In this document: positions 14,607 to 22,127 of the stretch, piece by piece
How the letters are laid out: every line of letters starts with the position of its first letter
Numbering within the stretch: the stretch's first letter is position 1
Assembly (NCBI GenBank): GCA_019634415.1
Contig: JAHQVJ010000113.1
Span: 1 to 38,861, forward strand
Length of the DNA stretch: 38,861 nt
Reading direction: 5' to 3'
Source: Myxococcales bacterium
GTDB lineage: Bacteria; Myxococcota_A; UBA796; GCA-2862545
Program-made: the position numbers and the translations under genes
The notes under the pieces: generated by a model
Database searches by the model: none
Seen by the model: only the letters and a program-made list of their open reading frames with translations
What the model was told of the DNA's origin: nothing

Positions 14607-15287
14607 CTAGTTCTGTGCGACGGGTTCGCTGTGGCTGGCTTCCCACACAGCGTAGGATTCCTTCGAGTGGATGATGACGCGCGCGGCCATGATGCCATGG
14701 CCGATTCCGCACATCTCGGCGCACTGGATATCGTAGGTGCCCTCCTTGGTCGCCTCGAACCAGCCCGTGATGCGGCGTCCAGGCAGCGAGTCCTGCTTGA
14801 GGCGGAACACCGGAATCGAGAAGTTGTGCAGAACGTCACGCGACTCGAGCTGGTAGTGGTACAGCTCGCCCGCGATGATGTGCAGCTCGTCCGCGGTCTC
14901 GATGTCGTCGTCGGTGTCGAGCTTGCCGTCGGGACCAGGGTGGATGAACGTCCACGCCCACTGCTGCGCAATCACACGAACGGTGTGGTCCGCCGTCGGC
15001 AAGTCCTGCTTGATCATGTACCAGCCACGCACCGCAGCCGCGATGAGGACGAGGTCCAGCAGGATGATGAGGGTGTGGGGAACCGTGATCCAGCGCTTGA
15101 GATCCGGCTCGTTGCCCGTGACGTACATGGACGGCTGGCCTTCCTGGTAGCGGAAGCGCCAGAGCAGCCAGAAGAACAAGCCTTCGGCCGCGAAGAACCA
15201 CGGCATCACGATGACCGTGATGAGCACGAACAGGAAGTCGAGCTCGCCTGCATATGTGGACACTGGCTCGATGAGGGATTCGATCAT
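14607..15287 (-). CDS. ctaC: Cytochrome c oxidase subunit II
   Basis: A 226-residue protein with two N-terminal transmembrane helices and a periplasmic cupredoxin domain. The CuA site is complete: CAEMCGIGHGIM (C-x3-C-x3-H-x2-M) near residue 190, with the upstream His in HNFSIP and the aromatic patch QQWAWTF for electron entry. No cytochrome c domain is fused at the C-terminus, so electrons must come from separate cytochromes, two of which are encoded just upstream. An Asp-rich insert (DGKLDTDDDIETADE) after the QWAW region resembles a calcium-loop insertion. The gene is 10 bases upstream of subunit I. Confidence 0.96.
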   Translation of the reverse strand: MIESLIEPVSTYAGELDFLFVLITVIVMPWFFAAEGLFFWLLWRFRYQEGQPSMYVTGNEPDLKRWITVPHTLIILLDLVLIAAAVRGWYMIKQDLPTADHTVRVIAQQWAWTFIHPGPDGKLDTDDDIETADELHIIAGELYHYQLESRDVLHNFSIPVFRLKQDSLPGRRITGWFEATKEGTYDIQCAEMCGIGHGIMAARVIIHSKESYAVWEASHSEPVAQN

Positions 15288-15300
15288 CTGTGCGTCCGAC

Positions 15301-15405
15301 TCAGAGGATGAAGATGAACACGACCCCGATGAACAGGGCGGCGCCGATCATGGTGGAGACGAAGGTGTTCGTCAGAATCGTCTCTGGACTTTCTTCCTTG
15401 GCCAT
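15301..15405 (-). CDS. 34-residue single-helix membrane peptide of the oxidase operon
   Basis: A 34-residue open frame between the diheme cytochrome and subunit II genes. A TAGGAG ribosome site lies 6 bases before its ATG and overlaps the upstream stop, and the stop comes 13 bases before the subunit II start. Residues 1-14 are polar (MAKEESPETILTNT) and residues 15-34 form one hydrophobic helix ending in FIFIL. Conserved spacing, a good ribosome site and the lack of any other use for this stretch support a real gene. Inference: a tiny oxidase subunit or assembly peptide, like the single-helix subunits known from other bacterial oxidases. Confidence 0.68.
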   Translation of the reverse strand: MAKEESPETILTNTFVSTMIGAALFIGVVFIFIL

Positions 15406-15414
15406 CCTTCGCTC

Positions 15415-16059
15415 CTACCGGCGCAGGGTCTGAATGTGTGCGACGACGTCCTTCATGGCCTTCTCGTCTTCGAGACTCATCGCCATGGGCACCATGGTGG
15501 CACCCCACGTGTCGCGCGGATCGGAACCTCGAACGCCGTCCTTGATCTTCTTGAGCTGCGAGACCAGGTACCAGTCGTGGGTTCCCGTGAGCGGCGGCGA
15601 GTGCAGCTGCTCGTTTCCAGCGCCGTTCTCCCCGTGGCACGCGGCGCAGGTGGCGTACAGCTTCGCCCCGTTGGCCGCATCGGCGGAGAAGGTCGAGGCC
15701 GGCTTGGCGGGCGGTAGCCCAGCGACGTAGGCAGCAACCTCGCCCACCGCATTCTCGGACCTGAGCGCCATGGCCATCGGCCGCATCCGCAGTCCCTCGG
15801 CGTCGTCGAAGTGGGCACCGCGAGAACCCTGACGGAACTTGTGCAGCTGCTCTTCGATGTACCAGACCGGCAGACCCGCCACGGCGGGCGCGGCGATGTC
15901 GGGGTTCCCGTGCGCCGCCTCTCCATGGCACGGCCCACAGTAGTTGTCGTAGTGTTGCTGGCCAAGGTCGGCGGTAGATGCAGCCGGCGTCATCGGACAG
16001 CCCATCAGACCGATGACGCTCACCAGGACCGCTGCTCCCCTGCCACGTCGACTCTGCAT
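15415..16059 (-). CDS. Diheme c-type cytochrome lipoprotein
   Basis: A 214-residue protein with a lipoprotein signal (VSVIGLMGC, lipidated Cys near residue 20) and two heme c attachment sites, CGPCH and CAACH, each in a class I-like domain of about 90 residues with later Met candidates (RMRPMAMAL and ATMVPMAMSL). The tandem c4-like layout suggests one domain duplicated. The start is ATG 16059 with an AGAGG site; the frame upstream lacks one. It is anchored on the periplasmic face and probably passes electrons to the CuA site of subunit II, encoded next in the operon. Confidence 0.92.
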   Translation of the reverse strand: MQSRRGRGAAVLVSVIGLMGCPMTPAASTADLGQQHYDNYCGPCHGEAAHGNPDIAAPAVAGLPVWYIEEQLHKFRQGSRGAHFDDAEGLRMRPMAMALRSENAVGEVAAYVAGLPPAKPASTFSADAANGAKLYATCAACHGENGAGNEQLHSPPLTGTHDWYLVSQLKKIKDGVRGSDPRDTWGATMVPMAMSLEDEKAMKDVVAHIQTLRR

Positions 16060-16097
16060 GAACGCCTCTTGCTCGGAACCAGGGTTCGAAATGGATA

Positions 16098-16124
16098 GGG
16101 GGCGGAAGGTATGCGTCCGCCCCT
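16098..16124 (-). terminator. Strong hairpin between DUF420 and diheme cytochrome genes
   Basis: A perfect 8-bp GC-rich stem (GGGGCGGA at 16099-16106, TCCGCCCC at 16116-16123) with a 9-base loop, extendable by a G-T pair, lies in the 104-base gap. On the transcribed strand it is followed by TATCCATTTCG, only mildly T-rich. It may end or attenuate the heme-synthesis transcript before the oxidase genes. A second dyad, GAACC-AG-GGTTC at 16076-16087, sits just upstream of the cytochrome ribosome site and could be an operator. Confidence 0.45.
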
Positions 16125-16163
16125 GCTGGGACCATGCCCCAAATCGCTGCACACGCAGGCCCA

Positions 16164-16709
16164 TCAGTGCACCATCCACACGATGAGCACGCCGGTGACC
16201 GTGACGTACAACCAGATGCCCAAGGTGGCAGGGGCGATGCGGCGATGGGACACCACCTCACCCGTCCAGCCCCGGAACCACGTGGTGAGCGCCAGCGGCA
16301 AGATGGCGGCCGCCAGCACGATGTGGGTGGCGAGGACGAACAGGTACAGGCCGCGGAAGCTGCCTTCGTAGTGCACCGGGCCCGCGCTGAACCAGTGGTA
16401 GGTGATGTACACGCCCAGGAAGACCGTGGACAGTCCGAGGGCCGTGGACATCAGGCGCTTGTGGAGCACCGTACGGCCCGTCTTGATGGCCACGAAGCCC
16501 GCAACCAGGCACAGGGTGGTGGCGCTGTTCAGGCCGGCGTTGACCCAGGGCAGCGCCGAGACGTCCACGGAGCCAGCGACCCCCTCGGGTCGCGGGCCGA
16601 GGATCAGGAACGCCACCACGGCACACACCACCGCCGACAGCGCGTAGATCACACGCTGAGCGCGCGTGCGCGGACGATGATCGAGGGGCTGGCCGGCGGC
16701 TGTGGACAC
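16164..16709 (-). CDS. DUF420 family membrane protein
   Basis: A 181-residue protein with about five helices and the DUF420 pattern: PWVNAGLNSATTLCLVAGFVAIK, a HKRLMSTAL loop, YITYHWF, and ATHIVLAAAILPLALTT. Histidines at the helix ends are conserved in the family. DUF420 proteins are found in aa3/caa3 oxidase loci and are linked to oxidase maturation (CtaM-like). The start is GTG 16709, right after the TAG of the preceding cytochrome gene; there is no in-frame Met nearby and no clear ribosome site, so translation probably depends on coupling. Confidence 0.9.
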   Translation of the reverse strand: MSTAAGQPLDHRPRTRAQRVIYALSAVVCAVVAFLILGPRPEGVAGSVDVSALPWVNAGLNSATTLCLVAGFVAIKTGRTVLHKRLMSTALGLSTVFLGVYITYHWFSAGPVHYEGSFRGLYLFVLATHIVLAAAILPLALTTWFRGWTGEVVSHRRIAPATLGIWLYVTVTGVLIVWMVH

Positions 16710-17288
16710 CTACCGCACCGCCGCGACGTCTTCGGGCAGCACGATGCCGTCGTCGTTGCCCCAGCTGTGGCGCTCGTAGGTGGCGACGGCCGCGATGTCG
16801 TAGTTGGACAGGTTGCCCTGCGGCGGCATCACACCGTTCCAGGCGACGCCCTGCACCGTGATCTCGCCCTGCAAGCCGTGCACGATGATGCGCGCATGGC
16901 TCTGCGCGTCCCCGTAGTACTCGCCAGAGCCGGCGAGGGGGGGAAACGCCCCGGGGGTGCCCTGTCCGTCTGCCTGATGGCAGGCCACGCACACCGCGCT
17001 GTAGACGCCCTCGCCGTGGGCCATCAGGCTGTCGAGATCCGTGGCGGTGGGCTCGGGCTCCTTCACCATGCCGACCGGGCCGTTGTAGATGTCGACGGGG
17101 ACGTCGACGGCCGGGGAGGCGCAGTACAGGAAGCCGGTCTTGTGGCTCCTGAGCCACGAGGTGCACGTCTCGTCCGCCATCTTGTGGGCGTAACGGTCGG
17201 AGATCTCGCTCTCGTCGAGTTCGTACGGCCTCTGGGGGCAGCCCGAGGCAACGGGGAGCAGCAACAAGGCGACAAGGGTGCGATGCAC
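16710..17288 (-). CDS. Monoheme c-type cytochrome lipoprotein
   Basis: A 192-residue protein with a lipoprotein signal (MHRTLVALLLLPVASGC), one CVACH heme site near residue 110 and a likely Met ligand in WNGVMPPQG. The region before the heme domain has an ALDE/SRYAHKM-type segment with two Cys (ETCTSW, FLYCAS) and is not recognised. I choose GTG 17288 because GGAG lies 5 bases upstream; GTG 17294, which overlaps the ctaB stop, is the alternative. Placed between heme O synthase and DUF420 genes, it is probably an electron donor or assembly component of the oxidase. Confidence 0.88.
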   Translation of the reverse strand: MHRTLVALLLLPVASGCPQRPYELDESEISDRYAHKMADETCTSWLRSHKTGFLYCASPAVDVPVDIYNGPVGMVKEPEPTATDLDSLMAHGEGVYSAVCVACHQADGQGTPGAFPPLAGSGEYYGDAQSHARIIVHGLQGEITVQGVAWNGVMPPQGNLSNYDIAAVATYERHSWGNDDGIVLPEDVAAVR

Positions 17289-17290
17289 GG

Positions 17291-18235
17291 TCACTCCAGG
17301 GGCCACTGGACCACCAGGTCCGCGAACATGGCCAGGAAGAGCAGGGACAAGTAGACGATGGAGTCGCGGAAGACGCGGCGGTCCACACGCGGGTTGCGAG
17401 CCCACAGGGAGCGGACCACGGAGCCCGTGAAGGCGGCTCCGAGCAGGCCAGCGACGACGCCGAACACAGGCGAGAGGTACCCGAGCCACACCGGGGCCAG
17501 GGTCACGGGGATCAGCAGCACGGTGTAGGCCAGCGAGCGCCACCGGGTGCCCTGGTCCCCGACCCACGAGGGCATCATCGGGAAGCCGGCCGCCTCGTAC
17601 TCCCGCTTGCGGAAGATGGCGATGGCCCAGAAGTGCGGGGGCGTCCACAGGAACACGATGGCGAAGAGGATCCAGGCACCGAGCGACACGGTGCCGTCCA
17701 TCGCCGCCGAGGCGATGAGGGGCGCAGTGGAGCCTGCGGCGCCACCGATGACGATGTTCTGCGGCGTGCGTGGCTTCAGCCACACGGTGTACACACCCAC
17801 GTAGAACGCGATGGTGGCGAGGCCGATGAGGGTGGGAACCGCTCCCCCCACGACCCACAGGATGGCGCTTCCCGCCACCGTGAGCAGCGCTCCGTAGGCC
17901 GTGACCACCGAGGGGATGAGGGCCGCGGCCGGAAGGGGACGGCGCCGAGTGCGCGCCATGCGCGCGTCGCTCTCCCGCTCCACCACGGCGTTGAACGCGG
18001 AGCACGCGCCTCCGATCAAGGCGGTGCCCGCCAGGATCCAGAAGGCCTGCCAAGGCGTGGGCCAGCTGGCCTGCCCCAGAAACAGTGCCGGCAAGCCCGT
18101 GAACACCACCAGGCCGATGACCTTGGGGCGCACGATCTGCACGAGCATGGACAGCTGAGCGACGGAAGGGGCAGCGTTGGCCGCTGCCGCGTCGGGGGAG
18201 AACCCGGAGACGGAATCTGCAGGAAGCTGGCTCAC
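17291..18235 (-). CDS. ctaB: Protoheme IX farnesyltransferase (heme O synthase)
   Basis: A 314-residue UbiA-family membrane protein. The prenyl-diphosphate site reads NAVVERESDARMARTRRRP near residue 85, followed by YTVWLKPRTPQNIVIGG and WTPPHFWAIAI with the second Asp-rich loop YEAAGFPMMP. It attaches a farnesyl group to protoheme to give heme O in the inner membrane, the first step to heme A. The start is GTG 18235 with GGGGAG 5 bases away, overlapping the ctaA stop as GTGA, so ctaA and ctaB are translationally coupled. The 30-residue N-terminus is Ala-rich and likely cytosolic. Confidence 0.96.
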   Translation of the reverse strand: MSQLPADSVSGFSPDAAAANAAPSVAQLSMLVQIVRPKVIGLVVFTGLPALFLGQASWPTPWQAFWILAGTALIGGACSAFNAVVERESDARMARTRRRPLPAAALIPSVVTAYGALLTVAGSAILWVVGGAVPTLIGLATIAFYVGVYTVWLKPRTPQNIVIGGAAGSTAPLIASAAMDGTVSLGAWILFAIVFLWTPPHFWAIAIFRKREYEAAGFPMMPSWVGDQGTRWRSLAYTVLLIPVTLAPVWLGYLSPVFGVVAGLLGAAFTGSVVRSLWARNPRVDRRVFRDSIVYLSLLFLAMFADLVVQWPLE

Positions 18236-19218
18236 ACGTGCTCCCCAGCGAGGGCGGTGGCCCCCACGGAAGGGGTGGTGGTCGGCTCGCGAACAGCGGA
18301 CCGCCATACTTCGTTGTTCAACCAGCCCGTGCACAACACGGTGCCCGCGGCGCCGAAGCTGTGGAGCAGCGTGACCTCGACGGGCAGCCGCAGCAGCACG
18401 TTGGAGATGCCCACGGCGGCCTGGGCGACGACGACGCCGAGCAGCACGAGGCTGGCACGGCCCACGGAGCCGCGACCTCGGGTCGTGGCCACCTGGAGCA
18501 GCGCGGCACCGAGCAGCAACCAGGCCACCAGTCGGTGGCCGACCTGCAGCCCGAGCTCACCCGAGAACGACGGGAACCAAGCTCCCCCGTTGCAGCTCGG
18601 GAACGTGCCGCAGACGAGCCCGGCATGCGACGAGGCCACCAGGCCTCCCAAGGTCAGCTGGGCCAGCACCAGGCCGGCGAGCACGATGGCTCCGGCGCGC
18701 GGCACCACCCCGAGCGCGAGGCGGCGCGGCGCCCGCTCCTCGGCGAGGCACAGGGTGAGGAGCAGCAGCGTGAGGCAGAAGGCGTTGCCGGTGAGCAGGT
18801 GGCTCGTGACCGTCCACTCGGCCAGCAGCTCGAGGACGGTGAGGCCGCCGAGCACGATCTGCACGATCAGAAGCACCGCAGCCAGGCCCCACCATCGCCG
18901 CGCAGGTCGCGCGACCGCCTCTCGGGAGCGCCACAGCAGCGCGCCGAGCGCCAGGAAGCCCAGGGAGATCAGGCCCGCCACCACGCGATGGCCGAACTCC
19001 AGGCCCACCTGGAAGTCGAGCGGTGGCACCACCTGACCGAAGCACAGCGGCCAGTCGGGACAGGCCAAGCCGGCACCGTGCACGCGCACCGAGGCACCGA
19101 ACACGAGCAACCCCCAGGTGCAGAGGGTCAGCGCGAAGGCCAGACGTCGAATGGTGGAGACCGGCATGGTGCGTCCGTCGAAGGGTGGTTGTGTACCCCT
19201 CGCCCTTCCGCGACGCAT
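18232..19218 (-). CDS. ctaA: Heme A synthase
   Basis: A 328-residue, eight-helix protein made of two similar four-helix halves. Heme-ligand histidines appear in EFGHRVVAG and TSHLLTG in the first half, and in VGHRLVAW and LLHSFGAAG in the second. Extracytoplasmic Cys pairs CPDWPLC and CGTFPSC are both present, as in Bacillus-type CtaA. It oxidises heme O to heme A. I take ATG 19218 because GGGAGG sits 9 bases before it; ATG 19167 gives a shorter N-terminus without a ribosome site. It is the first gene of the oxidase locus, with a 81-base spacer to the MopE-like lipoprotein that shows no clear promoter. Confidence 0.95.
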   Translation of the reverse strand: MRRGRARGTQPPFDGRTMPVSTIRRLAFALTLCTWGLLVFGASVRVHGAGLACPDWPLCFGQVVPPLDFQVGLEFGHRVVAGLISLGFLALGALLWRSREAVARPARRWWGLAAVLLIVQIVLGGLTVLELLAEWTVTSHLLTGNAFCLTLLLLTLCLAEERAPRRLALGVVPRAGAIVLAGLVLAQLTLGGLVASSHAGLVCGTFPSCNGGAWFPSFSGELGLQVGHRLVAWLLLGAALLQVATTRGRGSVGRASLVLLGVVVAQAAVGISNVLLRLPVEVTLLHSFGAAGTVLCTGWLNNEVWRSAVREPTTTPSVGATALAGEHV

Positions 19219-19299
19219 TCCCTCGGGCCTCCCGTTGTCGGCGATGCCCCTCGGTTCGCGGCCTTTCACCGATGCAGCACGGTGTTGCGGGGGTCCGCG

Positions 19300-20181
19300 C
19301 TACGACTCGTCCTCTGCCAGCGGCCGCTCCTCGAAGTGGGCGAGGTCGGGTCGCGGGCGCTCGCACAGGTAGTGCGCCTGCTGGTGATCGTAGCGGAGAT
19401 CTCCGCCGTCGTCGGGGGTGCCGCGGCACCAGCCGTTGCCCGTGAGGATCAGCGCCAGGCGAACCTCCTCGATCCCCGCCTCGAGGGTGTCGACGGCGTT
19501 GGGGTCGCCCGGGATGAGGGACGGAAAGAAGTCGGCGACCGTGGGCTCTTCGCCTCCGCAGGCAGGCAGCTCCTCCGGCACCACACCCGAGGGCCAGGCC
19601 CAGCCACCCGTCTGAAGGTCCCCCTGCCAGCGCAGGTCCACGAACACGGCGAAGCCGGGTCCCACGTCCTCGATGGACTCGAGCCAGTCCTCCAGCACCT
19701 GCACCTGCTCGAAGTCGGCTTCCAGGGTCGCCAGGCCACGCTGTCCCTCGTCCTGTTCGGGCAGCGACGACGTCTGGGTTCCCGCCCACGCATGGCACCG
19801 ATCCTCGGCGACGGAGTAGCGCTGGACCGACGAGTCGCCACAGGTCACCACGAACTCGCTGTCCCCGAACACCAGCCCGTCGAAGCAGGCAGCGCCTCCG
19901 TCCTCGAGGTCTTCGGGGCACACCGCCCCGACCCGTCCGGTGATGTCCGGGTTCTCGTCGTCGCAGTCCAGGTGGTTCGACGCCGTCAGCCCCTGATCGG
20001 GGTCCGGCTCGCACAGCGGCGTGGGCAACGATCCCTGCTGACCCCAGCCGTCTCCGTCCACGTCGAGGTAGTAGTTGAGCAGGTTGGCGCAACCCAGAGG
20101 CAGCGTGTCGCCCTTGCGCAGGTCCCAATACGAGCCGCAGCCTGCGGCGAACGACACAGCGATGAGGATCAGAGGCCGCAT
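19300..20181 (-). CDS. MopE-like calcium-binding lipoprotein
   Basis: A 293-residue protein with a lipoprotein signal (LILIAVSFAAGC, lipidated Cys near residue 15). Near residue 37 it carries a DVDGDGWG loop and further on DCDDENP. This is the thrombospondin type 3 / MopE metal-binding motif, common in myxobacterial surface proteins. Ten or more Cys are spread through the chain. The rest, including an acidic middle and a VFVDLRW segment, matches no family I know. It is likely anchored in the outer membrane or periplasm and binds calcium. The GGGAG ribosome site lies within a hairpin immediately upstream. It runs towards ctaA on the same strand. Confidence 0.78.
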   Translation of the reverse strand: MRPLILIAVSFAAGCGSYWDLRKGDTLPLGCANLLNYYLDVDGDGWGQQGSLPTPLCEPDPDQGLTASNHLDCDDENPDITGRVGAVCPEDLEDGGAACFDGLVFGDSEFVVTCGDSSVQRYSVAEDRCHAWAGTQTSSLPEQDEGQRGLATLEADFEQVQVLEDWLESIEDVGPGFAVFVDLRWQGDLQTGGWAWPSGVVPEELPACGGEEPTVADFFPSLIPGDPNAVDTLEAGIEEVRLALILTGNGWCRGTPDDGGDLRYDHQQAHYLCERPRPDLAHFEERPLAEDES

Positions 20182-20279
20182 GCGTGCTCCCACGAGCACC
20201 CACCATAGTGGACGCATCCACTCCTTGTCTTCGAGCGGCTGCAGCGCTACTCGCTCCGGAAGTCAACGAGGGCGCCAGG
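20182..20279. promoter_or_regulatory. Divergent regulatory region with two tandem hairpins
   Basis: The 98 bases between the lipoprotein (-) and ilvE (+) hold two perfect 6-bp inverted repeats, each with a 4-base loop: GTGCTC/GAGCAC at 20184-20199 and AGTGGA/TCCACT at 20207-20222, only 7 bases apart. In the lipoprotein mRNA the first hairpin buries part of the GGGAG ribosome site 2 bases before the ATG, so it could limit translation. They could instead be operator half-sites. No clear sigma-70 boxes are visible. Confidence 0.4.
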
Positions 20280-21200
20280 ATGGGGATCGAGTCCGAGTGG
20301 ATCTGGATGGATGGGGAGTGGGTCGCCTTCGACGATGCGAAGGTCCACGTCCTCAGTCACACGCTGCACTACGGGCTCGGCGCGTTCGAGGGGATCCGCG
20401 CATACGATCAGGGAGATGGGCGTCCGGGCATCTGGCGGCTCGACGATCACGTCGAGCGCCTGCTGCACTCCATGCGCATGATGCGCATGCCCACCCCGTA
20501 CGACCTCGACGCGCTGCGGGCCGCCTGCCTGGGCGTGCTGGTCAAGAACCGGTTCTCCTCGGCCTATGTGCGTCCCCTGGCCTTCCTGGGTTCCGGCAGC
20601 ATGGGGCTGGGTGCGCGCGACAACCCCGTGCACGTCATGGTCGCGGCCTGGAACTGGGGAGCCTACATGGGCGAGGACGGCCTCGCGAACGGTGTGCGGC
20701 TCCGCACCAGCTCCTTCGCCCGCAACCATCCCAACGCGGCACTCCCTCGCGCCAAGGTGGTGGGGCACTACGTCAACAGCGTCCTGGCCCGCTACGAGGC
20801 CAACGACGACGGCTTCGACGAGGCCCTCATGCTCGACACGAACGGGCTGGTGGCCGAGGGCACTGGCGAGAACGTGTTCGTGGTGTCGGGCGACGTGGTC
20901 ACCACCCCTCCTGCCACCAACATCCTGCCCGGGATCACACGGGCCAGCGTGATGGAGATCCTCGCCCACGAGGGCATCGCCGTTCGAGAGCAGGTCCTCA
21001 CCCGCGACGCGTTCTACACCGCCGACGAGGCGTTCATGTGTGGCACGGCCGCCGAGGTCACCCCCATCGCGAGCCTCGACCGGCGCGACATCGGCACCGG
21101 ATCCCCCGGACCCGTCACCAAGCGCGTACAGGCCATCTACACCCAAGCGGTGCGGGGGCAGGTGGCCTGGCTCCGGCACCACGTCACCACGCCGGGCTGA
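20280..21200 (+). CDS. ilvE: Branched-chain amino acid aminotransferase
   Basis: A 306-residue fold-type IV PLP enzyme of standard length. Signatures are HYGLGAFEGIRAY near the N-terminus, YVRPLAFLGSGSMGLG, the PLP lysine K159 in PRAKVVGHYVNS, EGTGENVFVV and the phosphate-binding GTAAEVTPI. It transfers the amino group between glutamate and the branched-chain 2-oxo acids in the last step of Leu/Ile/Val synthesis. I use ATG 20280, which begins the classic W-x-DGEWV N-terminus; the frame extends upstream into the divergent region. It stands alone on the plus strand and converges with the RNase Z-like gene, leaving 6 bases. Confidence 0.96.
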   Translation: MGIESEWIWMDGEWVAFDDAKVHVLSHTLHYGLGAFEGIRAYDQGDGRPGIWRLDDHVERLLHSMRMMRMPTPYDLDALRAACLGVLVKNRFSSAYVRPLAFLGSGSMGLGARDNPVHVMVAAWNWGAYMGEDGLANGVRLRTSSFARNHPNAALPRAKVVGHYVNSVLARYEANDDGFDEALMLDTNGLVAEGTGENVFVVSGDVVTTPPATNILPGITRASVMEILAHEGIAVREQVLTRDAFYTADEAFMCGTAAEVTPIASLDRRDIGTGSPGPVTKRVQAIYTQAVRGQVAWLRHHVTTPG

Positions 21201-21206
21201 CGCGCC

Positions 21207-22097
21207 TCACCTCCAGGGCGCCTCCGGCAGCAGCGGGGTGACCTTGCGCCGCAGCTCGGCGGGTAGACAGGCATCCAGGCGATCCACGATGCGTGCGGGC
21301 GCATAGCGGGCGCTGAAGTGCGTGAGCAACACGGCTCCGACCTCCGACAGGAGCTGCGCCCGCTCGGCCAGGGCGCCGAGGTGGACGTGGCCCGTGCGGC
21401 TCGCGCGCTCGGAGGCTCCCTCCTCGTCCAGGAAGGTGCACTCGAGCACCAGCGCCTTCGCGCTGCGCGGCAGCGCCTCTCGATCCAGCACCGCCGCCGT
21501 GGTGTCGCCGCAGAACGCCACCTCGACCTCGTCCACCTCGTTCGTGATCGGGACGCCCTCGGACCGCAGCCGCCCGATCTCCGCGCCCGGCAGCCCCGCG
21601 AGCTCTGGCTTCAGCCGCCCCACCCGGCGACGGAGCGCGTAGCCCACCGTGGGGATGCGATGGTAGGCGCGAAACACCTCGATGTGCCTGCCCTTCCCCA
21701 CCTCGACCACGTCACCCGGGGCCACGGCACGCACCTCCGCCGGCAACGCCGACCGATCCAGTCGACGCCACACCTCCAGCAGGCCTCGCACGTCTTCGAC
21801 GTAGGGCTCAGGCACCAGATACAGCGGCGGCGACATCCCCATGAGGTCCCTAAGCGAGGCGTGGTGCGCAATCCCACCCATGTGGTCGACGTGGGCATGG
21901 GTGAAGCACACAATGCGTTGCCGAGCGGCCGAAGGCGGGCATCGTCCGATGTCGAAGCACAGCTTCCACGAGGGCACTTGGATGCAGGTCTCCATGCCTC
22001 CCACCGAGACCGCATCGACCCGAGCACCACCGTCGTCCCACCTCAACAAACACCTCTTGACCAAACGTCCTTTGACCCTGGCCGCATTTGACGACAC
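21207..22097 (-). CDS. RNase Z-like metallo-beta-lactamase fold hydrolase
   Basis: A 296-residue protein with the zinc motif THAHVDH at 66-72, FCGDTT, and LTHFSARY; the last is a variant of the HFSxRY block specific to the RNase Z/ElaC family. Family enzymes cut the 3' trailer of tRNA precursors, but this one lacks an obvious flexible arm and its N-terminal strand (VDAVSVGGMETCIQV) differs from the usual FLGTGGG start. It may therefore act on another phosphodiester. The start is GTG 22097, the only good candidate; it leaves a 30-base gap to the divergent htrA-like gene. Cytoplasmic. Confidence 0.82.
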   Translation of the reverse strand: MSSNAARVKGRLVKRCLLRWDDGGARVDAVSVGGMETCIQVPSWKLCFDIGRCPPSAARQRIVCFTHAHVDHMGGIAHHASLRDLMGMSPPLYLVPEPYVEDVRGLLEVWRRLDRSALPAEVRAVAPGDVVEVGKGRHIEVFRAYHRIPTVGYALRRRVGRLKPELAGLPGAEIGRLRSEGVPITNEVDEVEVAFCGDTTAAVLDREALPRSAKALVLECTFLDEEGASERASRTGHVHLGALAERAQLLSEVGAVLLTHFSARYAPARIVDRLDACLPAELRRKVTPLLPEAPWR

Positions 22098-22127
22098 GCA
22101 TCAGGTACGCTGACGTCAGGGAGCCTA

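Noticed and set aside
18238..20208. 656-residue plus-strand frame opposite ctaA and the MopE-like gene
   Set aside because: Low-complexity antisense translation; the minus strand carries recognised heme A synthase and lipoprotein motifs.
20471..20492. Direct repeat ATGCGCATG in ilvE
   Set aside because: It merely encodes Met-Arg-Met-Met-Arg-Met in a conserved region and is too short to mean more.
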